Of a DNA stretch of 64,000 nt, positions 62,886-64,000 are shown piece by piece (position 1 is the stretch's first letter; each line of letters opens with the position of its first letter). Both the position numbers and the translations under genes were made by a program. Source of the stretch: Roseomonas sp. AR75. GTDB taxonomy: Bacteria; Pseudomonadota; Alphaproteobacteria; Acetobacterales; Acetobacteraceae. The notes beneath the pieces were generated by a model. It ran no database searches. It saw only the letters and a program-made list of their open reading frames with translations, and was not told the DNA's origin. The stretch is from assembly GCF_005222815.1 (NCBI RefSeq), contig NZ_STGB01000004.1:496001-560000 (forward strand), in the 5' to 3' direction.

Positions 62886-63374
62886 TCACGTCTGCGGCGG
62901 GTCGTCCGAGTCGCGGGCGGCGTCGAGCGCGGCGCGCAGCCGGCGAAGCAGCGGCAGCGCGGATCGGATCTCGTGCTCCGGCAGGCCGGCGGCGACGGGG
63001 GCGATCGCGGCCGTGGCGGCGGAAACGGCGGCGGCGCGCGCGGCCCGGCCCGCGGGGGTCAGGAACACCAGCTTGCCGCGGCCATCCCGCGGGTGCGCCG
63101 CGGTGCGCACCATGCCGCGGGCTTCGAGCTTCTGGATCGTGTTGGTCATCGCCGGCCGCTCCACCTGCACGGCGCGCGCGATGCGCGCCAGGCTGCGGCC
63201 GTCGCCCAGCCGCGCCAGGTGGTTCAGCACGACGAAATGGCTGGCGCGCAGGCCGTCGGGCAGCACGCGTTCCAGCCGGTTGCGGGCGAGATGCTCGATG
63301 ATCGCGATCTCGTTCAGCAGCGCGAAGAGCGGGGGGTCGCCGCCCTCGGCGCTGCCAGGCGGGTCAGACGACAC
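62886..63374 (-). CDS. MarR family transcriptional regulator
   Basis: 162 residues from a GTG at 63374 (no ATG is well placed; the N-terminus then reads (V)SSDPPGSAEGG). The winged helix is clear: FVVLNHLARLGDGRSLARIARAVQVERPAMTNTIQKLEARG then HPRDGRGKLVFLTPAGR. Its start lies inside the 3' end of the upstream nitroreductase-like gene (11-bp overlap), so both are translated from one message. It may regulate that gene in response to an aromatic or oxidant. Confidence 0.85.
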   Translation of the reverse strand: MSSDPPGSAEGGDPPLFALLNEIAIIEHLARNRLERVLPDGLRASHFVVLNHLARLGDGRSLARIARAVQVERPAMTNTIQKLEARGMVRTAAHPRDGRGKLVFLTPAGRAARAAAVSAATAAIAPVAAGLPEHEIRSALPLLRRLRAALDAARDSDDPPQT

Positions 63375-64000
63375 GCATGCGGCTCTCCACCGGCCAACGG
63401 GGCGTCGGCGGCACCGGCGCAGCATAGCCGAGCCGGCCCAGCATCTGAACCGTGCCGCCGCCCGGCGCGAGGGCGGCATGGATCTCGCGGTAGGGGCCGC
63501 GCATGGCGTCGAATTCCTGCAGCGCCTGGCTGACGGGATGCAGCGCCAGGCCGAGCGCGGTGGCGGCCAGGTTCACGCGCAGCCAGTCCCGGCCGGCGGC
63601 GAGTTGCGCGGCGCGGTCGTTGCCGTCGGTGGTGAGCCAGAGATAGGCCGGCGTCGCGGCGAGCATGGCAGTGTAGCGCTCGATCATGACGCGGTAGCCG
63701 GCACCGCCGGGCAGCATGGAATCGCGGGTCACCTGCCCGGCGGCGATCGCCTCCTCAAGGCCGGGGCCCCAGACGCTGATGCCGTCCGGGCTGGTGGCGA
63801 CCGCGGCACGCCCCAGCCGCATCAGCGCGACGCTTTCCCCATGCGCGGCGGGGTCGCCGGCTTCCACCTGCCAGGCGCGCCAGGCGATCTCGCGCAGCGC
63901 CGCGACCTGCATGGGCGCGCCGGTCCCGCCGAAGCGGACCGGCGCCGCGACGGCGTCGGCCAGCGTGGCGAAGGCGGCATCCGGCACCGGGCGGTCCATG
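63364..64000 (-). CDS. Nitroreductase-like (Acg family) protein, N-terminus outside the window
   Basis: At least 211 residues; the frame runs to the window edge. Segments RDSMLPGGAGYRVMIERYTAMLAATPAYLWLTTDG and DWLRVNLAATALGLALHPVSQALQ fit the C-terminal two thirds of Acg-like FMN nitroreductases (usual length 320-370). The Met at 63999 is therefore probably internal. Followed by the overlapping MarR gene. Confidence 0.78.
   Translation of the reverse strand, partial: MDRPVPDAAFATLADAVAAPVRFGGTGAPMQVAALREIAWRAWQVEAGDPAAHGESVALMRLGRAAVATSPDGISVWGPGLEEAIAAGQVTRDSMLPGGAGYRVMIERYTAMLAATPAYLWLTTDGNDRAAQLAAGRDWLRVNLAATALGLALHPVSQALQEFDAMRGPYREIHAALAPGGGTVQMLGRLGYAAPVPPTPRWPVESRMRVV

Overview
The window is very GC-rich (about 70 %), densely coded, and biased to G/C in third positions. 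Gene content points to an aerobic alphaproteobacterium, most likely an Acetobacteraceae (Roseomonas-like) soil or water organism. The reasons are the mdh-sucC-sucD-sucA-sucB order, a Bug-type (tripartite tricarboxylate) receptor, a TRAP system, a separate lpdA, many AraC/MocR/TetR/MarR regulators and a high density of GANTC (CcrM-type) sites in one gap. The taxonomic call is inference. No rRNA, tRNA or CRISPR array was seen.

Layout. 1-3.4 kb: the end of a radical-SAM DNA-repair gene, a VapBC-type toxin-antitoxin pair on the opposite strand, a UdgX fusion protein, and an HMG-CoA-lyase-like enzyme. 3.4-10.4 kb: a divergent PNPOx-like/MocR pair, a divergent DUF1254/AraC pair, two small VOC proteins and a SirB1-like protein. 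10.4-14.7 kb: HIT protein, hisE, hisF, a DUF4142 protein, a small membrane protein and lpdA. 14.7-17.6 kb: an AraC-GyrI fusion and two alpha/beta hydrolases. 17.7-25.3 kb: the leftward TCA-cycle operon mdh-sucC-sucD-sucA-sucB, closed by an intrinsic terminator. 25.4-30.3 kb: a leftward solute-binding protein/cupin/amidase/GNAT group facing a TetR gene across a clear palindrome. 30.3-35.8 kb: a YrdC-like paralogue with a Bug receptor, a low-complexity secreted protein, ZapE and a GT4 glycosyltransferase.

36.0-39.8 kb holds the most unusual unit. A cytoplasmic OmpR-type winged-helix/TPR regulator is followed by a PAP2/vanadium-haloperoxidase-like protein and an overlapping G1-peptidase-like protein whose expected catalytic Glu is read as Gln. 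Upstream of the regulator lie three TTTCGG repeats spaced exactly 11 bp apart.

39.8-48.7 kb: pip, a zinc-ribbon protein, a DUF6644-like/DUF6152-like pair, DUF3297, and a GAF protein overlapping a TRAP receptor that diverges from a fused DctQM permease over a perfect 14-bp palindrome. A DegT aminotransferase, a Rap1a-like protein and a glycine-zipper lipoprotein follow. 48.7-58.5 kb: a polyprenyl sugar-phosphate transferase, rsmB, an overlapping ArnT-like/DedA pair, a flavoprotein, htpX, an SDHAF4-like assembly factor and an MFS exporter. 58.6-64 kb: acs, a structured gap with a strong terminator (candidate small RNA), decayed fragments of a SNF2 helicase, a serine recombinase and an IS630 transposase, then an endostatin/lectin-like secreted protein, a TerB-like protein, a MarR regulator and a truncated nitroreductase. 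A palindromic repeat recurs in four places and in one case forms the coded tail of the TetR protein.
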